A stretch of 5,428 bases of DNA. Origin: Chitinophagales bacterium (lineage in GTDB: Bacteria; Bacteroidota; Bacteroidia; Chitinophagales; Saprospiraceae). The stretch is taken from NCBI GenBank assembly GCA_013297575.1, contig JAAFHO010000411.1, forward strand, positions 1 to 5,428. Direction: 5' to 3'. The translations under genes and the position numbers were made by a program. Below the pieces are notes generated by a model that saw nothing but the letters and a program-made list of their open reading frames with translations, did not search any database and was not told the DNA's origin. Positions 1 through 5,428 of this stretch are shown one piece after another (the first letter of the stretch is position 1; each line of letters begins with the position of its first letter).

Positions 1-3000
1 AATATAAGTGTAAGTAATGCAGGTGGTATTGGTATGGCAACCGCGGCCACCACTTCCACTATTGCAAATAAAGCCTGCTATCCAAGCCCTTATTTCTTGA
101 ATTTGCTCGATCCTTTCTGCTCGAATACGCCTCCATTTACGATTGAAGTAGGGGAATATAATAATGCGCAAGGAACGGTAAGCAATATAACGGTGGACGG
201 TATTCCGACGAATACCTTCAATGCTGCTGCACTTGGCCTTGGTTTCCATACTGTTATGGCTACTTTTGATGCTGGCACAGCACTCAATACGCTGACAATC
301 AATGGTGTAGTACAAGCAGGAAGCGGTAACATGGCTGGTGCAATTGCCGATCCCGGCTGTAAACAAAAGATCACTAAACAAGTGCAAATTGTAACTACTC
401 CCACGACAGTTGTATGTAACAACAATGTACAGGTCTCCTTGGATGCCGATTGTAACGTTACTATTACAGCCGATATGGTTTTAGAAGGTACTTATTATTG
501 TTATGACGATTACAAAGTTGTGATTACTTATCCTTCGGGTACAAGCACATTTACACCACCCAATACAGTAAATGCAAGTCATATTGGGCTAACATTGAAC
601 TATACTTTGGTGCACCCAACAAGCGGTAATATGTGTTGGGGTAAATTAAAGGTGGAAGACAAATTAGCACCCGCACTTACTTGCCCACCCAATAAAACAC
701 TCCATTGCAATGAATGCACAACAACCGCTTGTACTGGAATTCCGGGCATAACAGATTGCGATAATACAACTACGCAATTTACTGAAGTCGTCTCTAATCC
801 TGGCCAATGTACAGGCACACAATTGGAATATAAGCGTACATGGGTGGTTACGGATGACTCTGGCAACCAAAGCAGTTGCCAACAAACCATCACGATTATC
901 CCGTTTGCATTTCCAGATGTGATTTTCCCAGCGGATATTACGATGAGTTGTACCAATATTAGCCTCGGAACAGCCTCTACTAATCCGGTATTTACTGGCC
1001 GACCAAGTATTGCTGGTTTCCCTATCGGCAATAATGGCCTTTGTGCCGCAACAGTTGGCTACGATGATGTCATTTTGAACCTATGTACGGGTGATTATGA
1101 AATTATCCGCAAATGGTTGGTGCGTAATGCTTGTTTACCGCTCAGCGCAAATAATCCTGTAGAGCATTTCCAATTGATCAAAGTCGTGGATGGTGTAGGG
1201 CCTGCTTTTGCTTGTCCATCTAATTTAACGGTTTCCACCGAAGCTGCTTCATGTTGTGCGCGTATTGATTTGCCGGATGTCATCGTTACCGAACATTGCT
1301 CTCAAATTATTAGCGCAAAAGCAAGTGTAATCGGACCTGATTCTTTAAATAATTTAATTCAAATTGCAAATGTCAATGCGACACTAAGTAATTTTACTGG
1401 CAATAATTATTGGATAAAAGATACCCTCGCAGTATTTGCACCGATCACCAATTGCTTAAAAATAGGTACTTACAATGTTACCTACTCATTTGAGGATCAA
1501 TGTAATAACATTACAAATTGCGTCTTCGATGTAACCGTGCGCGACCTTGTTACCCCCACTACTGTTTGCGATGAGTTTACCCAAATTGGGCTTGGACTCG
1601 ATGGCACAGCATTCGTAGATGCTATTGCTTACGATAATGGCTCGGTCGATAATTGTGGCCCTGTTTATTTTAAGGCACGTCGAATGGATGCCAATCCGAT
1701 TCAGTCGGTTTTCGCATTATACGATCAAGTGAAATTCGCTTGTGAGGATATTGGTGATACCGTTCGCGTTATTTTGCGTGTATTCGATGTCAATCCCGGT
1801 TCCGGAGTACTCGCACTGGATGCTTTTGAAGGCCATTACAGCGAATGTATGATAAATACCTTTGTGGAAGATAAAATTAAGCCAACATGTACTGCGCCGG
1901 CTGCTGTGACGGTATCTTGTGAAGCGTTTGATCCTTCATTGGTAAGTTATGGTACAGCGACAACGGTTGATAATTGTAGTAATCCAACGTTGACCAATGC
2001 GGTAGTGTTGACCCAATTTGATTCGCTCTGTAGCAAAGGAACAATCACGCGCCGATGGACTGTAGTGGATGCAGCAGGTAATTCTGCCGTTTGTTCACAA
2101 AGAATTGTAGTGACTTATGAGCAAAATTATTGGGTAAAATTCCCCGCCGACCGCATCGTAACAGTGTGTGACGGAGCGAGTATTTTTGGCGCACCAGAAT
2201 TTTATGGCGAAGACTGCGAATTGATGGCAACTTCTTACGTAGATGAATTTTTTACTGTTATCCCAGATGCTTGCTACAAAATTGAGCGTACTTGGACGGT
2301 CATCAATTGGTGCAAATATGATCCAAATCTGCCAGCCAACAGTGCTCTAAACATATATATTCCTAACCCAAGTCCTAACGCAACCGCAAACCACCCGACT
2401 AACCTTCCCGGTGTAACTGTCTCTGCTCCGGGAACTACAGTCAATGGCTGGCTACCTACTTCGGTAAAGATCAATCCAACTGATCCTAATCCGACTAATT
2501 ATGCCACCTTCTGGAATAAAGACGCAAACAGTTATACTTATAAGCAAATAGTAAAAGTACTCGATGGCCAAGACCCGTCCGTTACTTGCCCTGTATCACC
2601 GGTCGAAATCTGCGATTACAGCAACAATGATCCCGAATTTTACAACGCAACCCAATATTGGGATCAATTAATCAATAGCCACGACCTTTGCGAGGGAGAT
2701 GCCAATATTGAAATAACAGCCACTGACGCTTGTTCTGGTGCCGCAATCTCCTTCCGTTATCTATTGTTCTTAGATATGGATGGTAATGGCTCAACCGAAA
2801 CCGTCATCAATAGCGTAAACCTTCCAGGTTTTAATAACATCAATTATAATAATGCGAACAACCAGAATTATACAGGTGGAACGCCTTGGCAGTTCGATTT
2901 CCGCCCTGTACCCAATGATCGTAAATGGGGATGGGGAATCCAAGTAGATGCACCGAGTGGCAATAACCGCTCTGCTCGAGTCCGTTGGTTCAACCAAGCA

Positions 3001-4704
3001 AATAATCCTTTATCCGGCGCTGTGCCACAATTGCCTTATGGCAATCATAGGATCAAATGGATCATTGAAGATGGTTGTGGTAACGAAAAAGTATGCGAAT
3101 ACAATTTCTCGGTGAAGGACTGTAAAAAGCCAACAGTAGTTTGTTTGAATGGTCTTGCAGTAAATATTTCGATGACGAGTAACCTCAATCTCCAATTATG
3201 GGCAACCGACTTTTTGCAATACGCAGAAGACAATTGCACGCCCGCCGCTCAAATTAAGATCGCTGTGAGGAAAAAAGGCATGCCTGATGGCCAAGGAAGT
3301 ACAACCGGATTCCCTAAAAACGCCGATGGTTTGCCTCAGACAGGTATTAGCTTTGGCTGCTCGGATATGGGTACGCAATTGGTCGAATTATGGGGTGTGG
3401 ACAAAGCAGGAAACGCCGATTATTGTGAAACTTATATCCTTATTCAAGATAACACAGGTCTTTGTGGTGTTAATGCCTCTATTGCAGGAGCATTAAAAAC
3501 AGAAGTGATAGAAGGTGTGGAAGATGTAACAGTCGAACTACAAAGCAATGGAACAGGTGTCCCAAATATGGAAGTATTCTCGGTGCAAACAGGGGATTAC
3601 TACTTCTCCAACGCTTTACCATACAGTAGCAATGCTACCATTACCCCTACACTGGAACTTGATCCGCTGAATGGGGTAAATACTTGGGATTTGATTCTCA
3701 TCAGTCGGCATATTCTCGGATTGGAACCATTGAACACGCCATTTAAATTGATTTCGGCAGACGCTAATAAATCTGGAACGGTGACTACTTTTGATATCGT
3801 AGAGTTGCGCAAATTGATTTTAGGTACTTATCAAAAACTACCGAACAACAGTAGTTGGCGTTTTGTAAACAAGGCGCAAGTATTTACTAATCCACAAAAT
3901 CCTTTCGCTGATGTCATTCAAGAAGATTTGCAAATTATTGATATACAACAACATATCAATAATGGCGACTTTGTGGCAGCCAAAATAGGCGATGTAGATA
4001 TTTCCGCAACGCCCAATAATTTGATCGCCAGCGACGAGCGAACAACGGGAACATTGATGTTTGATATACAGGATCAATATGCAAAAACAGGTGAAGTTTT
4101 TCAGGTAACCTTTACCGCCGACCAATACATTAAAGGGTATCAATACACGATCAACTTGAATGGCTTAGCAGTCGAGCGAATCGAAGGTGCCAACATGAGC
4201 CAGGATAATTTTGCCATTTTTGCGGATGCATTTACCACTTCTTGGGATGCACCAACCACATTCAACGGCAAGGCTTCATTTACAGTAACTTTTAAAGCGC
4301 TAAAAGATGGCAATTTGAGCCAAATGTTGGGTGTGAGTAGCCGTATTACACAAGCAGTTGCCTTTACGGGTACAACAAGGTATGATATTGCTTTGCGTTT
4401 CAAAAACGATGGAACACCTAAAATTGCAACGCAAGGTTTTGAATTGTATCAAAATATTCCAAATCCTTGGGTGAACAAAACCAATATCGGGTTCTATTTA
4501 CCAGCAGATGCCACAGCGATATTGACTATCTATGATGCAATGGGACGGACGATTCATACCACTAAGGGCGACTTTAAAAAAGGACAAAACACATTTGTAC
4601 TAGATAGATCCAATATCGGATTTACTGCCGGAAGTGCCGAATTTTTCTATAAAGTAGAAACACTAACGGATAGTAGCTTAAAACGAATGATATTAGTTCG
4701 ATAA
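1..4704 (+). CDS. Giant secreted HYR/Ig-module protein with dockerin, cohesin-like and T9SS type A sorting domains (5' truncated)
   Basis: The frame is open from base 1 to the TAA at 4702-4704 (1567 codons visible). Residues here are counted from the Met at nt 34. That Met is unlikely to be the true start: what follows has no basic-plus-hydrophobic signal peptide, which a T9SS cargo needs for Sec export, and the frame stays open upstream. Visible order: Ig-like segment (about 15-117); Cys module with an ITADM motif (118-206); eight HYR/Ig-like modules (207-1140); Cna-B/regulatory-like beta domain (1145-1207); dockerin-type region (1208-1264, with a trailing segment to about 1324); cohesin-like domain (1339-1456); T9SS tail (1468-1556). 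About 50 Cys lie before residue 1145 and none after, which suits an extracellular, disulfide-stabilised stalk. By family, the protein should cross the outer membrane through T9SS and be anchored or released. A role in adhesion or matrix formation is inference; no catalytic domain is visible. A hairpin follows the stop. Confidence 0.93.
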   Translation, partial: NISVSNAGGIGMATAATTSTIANKACYPSPYFLNLLDPFCSNTPPFTIEVGEYNNAQGTVSNITVDGIPTNTFNAAALGLGFHTVMATFDAGTALNTLTINGVVQAGSGNMAGAIADPGCKQKITKQVQIVTTPTTVVCNNNVQVSLDADCNVTITADMVLEGTYYCYDDYKVVITYPSGTSTFTPPNTVNASHIGLTLNYTLVHPTSGNMCWGKLKVEDKLAPALTCPPNKTLHCNECTTTACTGIPGITDCDNTTTQFTEVVSNPGQCTGTQLEYKRTWVVTDDSGNQSSCQQTITIIPFAFPDVIFPADITMSCTNISLGTASTNPVFTGRPSIAGFPIGNNGLCAATVGYDDVILNLCTGDYEIIRKWLVRNACLPLSANNPVEHFQLIKVVDGVGPAFACPSNLTVSTEAASCCARIDLPDVIVTEHCSQIISAKASVIGPDSLNNLIQIANVNATLSNFTGNNYWIKDTLAVFAPITNCLKIGTYNVTYSFEDQCNNITNCVFDVTVRDLVTPTTVCDEFTQIGLGLDGTAFVDAIAYDNGSVDNCGPVYFKARRMDANPIQSVFALYDQVKFACEDIGDTVRVILRVFDVNPGSGVLALDAFEGHYSECMINTFVEDKIKPTCTAPAAVTVSCEAFDPSLVSYGTATTVDNCSNPTLTNAVVLTQFDSLCSKGTITRRWTVVDAAGNSAVCSQRIVVTYEQNYWVKFPADRIVTVCDGASIFGAPEFYGEDCELMATSYVDEFFTVIPDACYKIERTWTVINWCKYDPNLPANSALNIYIPNPSPNATANHPTNLPGVTVSAPGTTVNGWLPTSVKINPTDPNPTNYATFWNKDANSYTYKQIVKVLDGQDPSVTCPVSPVEICDYSNNDPEFYNATQYWDQLINSHDLCEGDANIEITATDACSGAAISFRYLLFLDMDGNGSTETVINSVNLPGFNNINYNNANNQNYTGGTPWQFDFRPVPNDRKWGWGIQVDAPSGNNRSARVRWFNQANNPLSGAVPQLPYGNHRIKWIIEDGCGNEKVCEYNFSVKDCKKPTVVCLNGLAVNISMTSNLNLQLWATDFLQYAEDNCTPAAQIKIAVRKKGMPDGQGSTTGFPKNADGLPQTGISFGCSDMGTQLVELWGVDKAGNADYCETYILIQDNTGLCGVNASIAGALKTEVIEGVEDVTVELQSNGTGVPNMEVFSVQTGDYYFSNALPYSSNATITPTLELDPLNGVNTWDLILISRHILGLEPLNTPFKLISADANKSGTVTTFDIVELRKLILGTYQKLPNNSSWRFVNKAQVFTNPQNPFADVIQEDLQIIDIQQHINNGDFVAAKIGDVDISATPNNLIASDERTTGTLMFDIQDQYAKTGEVFQVTFTADQYIKGYQYTINLNGLAVERIEGANMSQDNFAIFADAFTTSWDAPTTFNGKASFTVTFKALKDGNLSQMLGVSSRITQAVAFTGTTRYDIALRFKNDGTPKIATQGFELYQNIPNPWVNKTNIGFYLPADATAILTIYDAMGRTIHTTKGDFKKGQNTFVLDRSNIGFTAGSAEFFYKVETLTDSSLKRMILVR
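652..1863 (+). repeat. HYR-module block, copy 1 (modules A-B-A'-A'')
   Basis: Protein-level repeat, residues 207-610 counted from the Met at nt 34. Module A opens with VEDKLAPALTC (207-217) and ends in a RTWVVTDDSGN...C strand. Module B opens with FPAD (298-301), then Cys306, and carries IIRKWLVRNAC. Module A' opens with VVDGVGPAFAC (384-394) and ends in EDQCNN...C...VRD. Module A'' opens with VRDLVTPTTVC (502-512) and contains VDNCGP, FKARR and KFACEDIG. The openers of A, A' and A'' fit V-x-D-x-x-x-P-x-x-x-C exactly. The modules resemble HYR (hyalin repeat) Ig-like domains, which are extracellular beta-sandwiches. Similarity to copy 2 is by motif and order, not by near-identical DNA, so the duplication looks old. 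Confidence 0.65.
1864..3453 (+). repeat. HYR-module block, copy 2 (modules A-B-A'-A'', enlarged)
   Basis: Protein-level repeat, residues 611-1140. It keeps the module order of copy 1. A opens with VEDKIKPTC (611-619; its Cys is two residues early) and ends in RRWTVVDAAGN...C. B opens with FPAD (703-706), then Cys712, and carries IERTWTVINWC (750-760). A' opens with VLDGQDPSVTC (842-852) and ends in EDGCGN...C...VKD. A'' opens with VKDCKKPTVVC (1027-1037) and contains EDNCTP, IAVRK and SFGCSDMG. It is about 125 residues longer than copy 1, mostly through an Asn/Pro/Thr-rich insert in B and an aromatic, Gly/Asn-rich insert in A'. Confidence 0.65.
3655..3825 (+). other. Dockerin type I-like domain (part of the giant CDS)
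   Basis: Residues 1208-1264 hold two loop-helix units. The second loop, starting at Asp1243, fits the dockerin/EF-hand calcium pattern well: Asp1243, Asn1245, Ser1247, Gly1248, Val1250 and Asp1254 at loop positions 1, 3, 5, 6, 8 and 12, followed by the helix IVELRKLILG. The first loop (Glu1208, Asp1210, Val1215, Asp1219) keeps positions 1, 3, 8 and 12 but has Leu at position 5, and is followed by LILISRHILG. The matching helices ending in ILG/LILG support an internal duplication typical of dockerins. In cellulosomes such domains bind cohesins; here calcium-dependent folding is the safe inference and the partner is unknown. A segment ending in KIGDVDIS (to about residue 1324) links it to the next domain. 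Confidence 0.8.
4048..4401 (+). other. Cohesin-like / carbohydrate-binding-type beta-sandwich (part of the giant CDS)
   Basis: Residues 1339-1456 alternate polar and hydrophobic positions in the order expected of a cohesin-type jelly roll: a first strand (LMFDIQDQY), a KTGEVFQVTFTA segment (family counterpart: 'pGdtvtVpv'), GYQYTINLNGLAVERIEG (family counterpart: 'gfqftl.yd...l....'), then SFTVTFKAL near the end. The domain has no cysteines. It sits between the dockerin-like region and the sorting tail. The assignment rests on pattern recognition and could equally be described as a CBM2/CBM3-like fold. Confidence 0.55.
4435..4701 (+). other. T9SS type A C-terminal sorting domain (part of the giant CDS)
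   Basis: Residues 1468-1556 match the Por-secretion tail (TIGR04183-like): LYQNIPNP, then TNIGFYLP, a central LTIYDAMGRTIHTTKGDFKKGQN segment that includes YDxxGR, and a terminal FFYKVET...SSLKRMILVR ending at the stop. By family, this roughly 80-90-residue beta domain directs Sec-exported proteins to the T9SS translocon in the outer membrane and is usually removed on the outside. The usual 'aGvYfYk' turn is written here as AGSAEFFYK, slightly longer than common. Its intact presence shows that the 3' end of the gene is complete. Confidence 0.93.
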
Positions 4705-4718
4705 TTCATCAAATTTAT

Positions 4719-4752
4719 GCTCCTGATATGCTTTTATTAGTATATCAGGAGC
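4719..4752 (+). terminator. Strong hairpin, probable transcription terminator of the giant gene
   Basis: A perfect 11-bp inverted repeat, GCTCCTGATAT (4719-4729) with ATATCAGGAGC (4742-4752), extends inward through a G-U wobble and two more pairs to a 14-bp stem with the 6-nt loop TTTATT (4733-4738). Outside the core, 4715-4718 can pair with 4754-4757 past a bulged C at 4753. It begins 14 nt after the stop codon. No run of T follows (CATAAGTATTTC), so it is not a textbook intrinsic terminator; it may end transcription weakly or protect the 3' end of the mRNA. Confidence 0.6.
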
Positions 4753-4947
4753 CATAAGTATTTCATTACATGGTATTTCTATATGCTCTTTGAAAATATA
4801 ATAAAATGAATTTCCGAAACATTAAATATGACATTGCTTTCCTCCAAATCTTTGGTCTCCTTAATTTAGAATAAGTATTATTTGGTAAAAACAGACCAAT
4901 TTTGACGTAAAATACATAAAAATTACCCCGAAAAAGCATTTTACACC

Positions 4948-4955
4948 TACCTTTG
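4948..4955 (+). promoter_or_regulatory. Bacteroidota-type -7 promoter element (TAnnTTTG) for the dehydrogenase gene
   Basis: TACCTTTG matches the Bacteroidota primary-sigma -7 consensus TAnnTTTG. A start site a few bases downstream, near 4960-4963, would leave a leader of about 27 nt before the ATG at 4989. No TTG/TTTG -33 element lies at the usual spacing; the nearest TTTG upstream (4901-4904) is too far. The call rests on one half of the promoter plus position. Confidence 0.45.
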
Positions 4956-4988
4956 TGTCGCAAAATCTATCCATTGCATAGTCTCGAT

Positions 4989-5428
4989 ATGACAAACCAC
5001 CACAATAATGGCCTTGATATGGCTAATGTTCCTAAATCCTCGCGCGAGGACCGCTACCAACACCACGATTACTACGGTGTAGATGATTTACTAACCTCTG
5101 AACACAAAATTGCCCGCGATGCAGTGCGTGAATGGGTAAAATCGGAAGTAAGCCCGATTATTGAATATTATGCCGACAAAGCAGAGTGCCCAAGGCAATT
5201 ATTCAAAGGATTAGCCGAAATTGGTGCTTATGGCCCATCATTACCTGCCGAATACGGTTGCGGAGGCATGGATGAAATCGCTTATGGCGTTATCATGCAA
5301 GAATTGGAACGTGGCGACTCAGGCGTACGCTCCATGGCTTCTGTGCAAGGATCGCTGGTTATGTACCCCATTTATAAATTTGGTTCCGAAGAGCAACGCA
5401 GGCACTATTTGCCCAAATTGGCATCCGG
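4989..5428 (+). CDS. gcdH: Glutaryl-CoA dehydrogenase, N-terminal part (cut by the window end)
   Basis: The frame runs open from ATG 4989 to the window edge: 146 full codons of an expected 390-400. The enzyme is an FAD-dependent acyl-CoA dehydrogenase that oxidises and decarboxylates glutaryl-CoA to crotonyl-CoA in lysine and tryptophan breakdown, passing electrons to ETF; it acts in the cytoplasm. The visible part is the helical N-terminal domain: YYGVDDLLTSEHKIARD, then AEYGCGG (88-93), then ELERGDSGVRS (105-115), then SLVMYPIYKFGSEEQRRHYLP. Arg114-Ser115 match the Arg-Ser pair that contacts the substrate's distal carboxylate in human GCDH (Arg94/Ser95, mature numbering), and the YGC turn is also shared with that family; both favour GcdH over short-chain acyl-CoA dehydrogenases. 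The catalytic Glu and most FAD contacts lie beyond the window. No Shine-Dalgarno is visible, as is common in Bacteroidota. An alternative start is ATG 5019, giving MANVPKSS. Confidence 0.87.
   Translation, partial: MTNHHNNGLDMANVPKSSREDRYQHHDYYGVDDLLTSEHKIARDAVREWVKSEVSPIIEYYADKAECPRQLFKGLAEIGAYGPSLPAEYGCGGMDEIAYGVIMQELERGDSGVRSMASVQGSLVMYPIYKFGSEEQRRHYLPKLAS

Noticed and set aside
600..1031. Minus-strand open frame of 143 codons
   Set aside because: It lies wholly opposite the HYR-like coding region, whose plus-strand protein has clear domain motifs. Its translation shows no recognisable domain.
3838..4143. Minus-strand open frame of 101 codons opposite the linker and cohesin-like region
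   Set aside because: The plus-strand frame here is continuous and domain-bearing; the antisense translation is featureless.
3655..4401. Cellulosome scaffoldin
   Set aside because: There is one cohesin-like domain, one dockerin, no catalytic or cellulose-binding module of known type and no enzyme neighbours; dockerin and cohesin-like domains are frequent in non-cellulosomal Bacteroidota proteins.
4902..4907. TTGACG as a sigma70-type -35 box
   Set aside because: No -10 box lies at 16-18 bp, and Bacteroidota use a different consensus (-33/-7). The nearby TACCTTTG is the better candidate.
4766..4963. Minus-strand open frame of 65 codons in the intergenic region, with a possible hydrophobic stretch
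   Set aside because: It lies in AT-rich DNA and has no recognisable domain or start signal. Its start overlaps the proposed promoter of the dehydrogenase, so chance is the better explanation.
1..5428. CRISPR array, insertion sequence, tRNA/rRNA gene or attachment site
   Set aside because: No short direct repeats with regular spacers, no transposase motifs or terminal inverted repeats, and no tRNA-like or rRNA-like sequence were seen on either strand by reading.

Overview
The window looks like chromosomal DNA from a member of the Bacteroidota, probably a Saprospiria-like lineage. The C-terminus of the first gene is a type A sorting domain of the type IX secretion system (T9SS), a system essentially confined to that phylum. 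The module chemistry (HYR-like Ig modules, then a dockerin pair, a cohesin-like domain and the sorting tail) is what I associate with large secreted proteins of Saprospiria. The class-level placement is recollection, not a search result.

Layout. Positions 1-4704 (+) are one reading frame with no stop. It is the 3' part of a giant secreted, cysteine-rich multidomain protein whose start lies upstream of the window. In order it shows an Ig-like segment, a Cys-containing 'ITADM' module, eight HYR/Ig-like modules arranged as two copies of a four-module block, a small Cna-B/regulatory-like beta domain, a dockerin-type region, a cohesin-like domain and the T9SS tail. A strong hairpin (4719-4752) follows 14 nt after the stop and probably ends this transcript. 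Positions 4705-4988 are an AT-rich intergenic region with no supported gene; it holds the hairpin, a small dyad cluster and a Bacteroidota-type -7 promoter element (4948-4955). From 4989 to the window edge runs the 5' third or so of a glutaryl-CoA dehydrogenase gene (+), cut by the window end.

The two genes share a strand, but the hairpin and the new promoter suggest separate transcription units. I see no functional link between a surface/secreted T9SS cargo and an enzyme of lysine/tryptophan catabolism. No RNA genes, insertion sequences, CRISPR arrays or attachment sites were found. The most interesting structure is the higher-order duplication inside the giant protein and the pairing of dockerin-like and cohesin-like domains in one chain. 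I do not see evidence for a new biological system as such.
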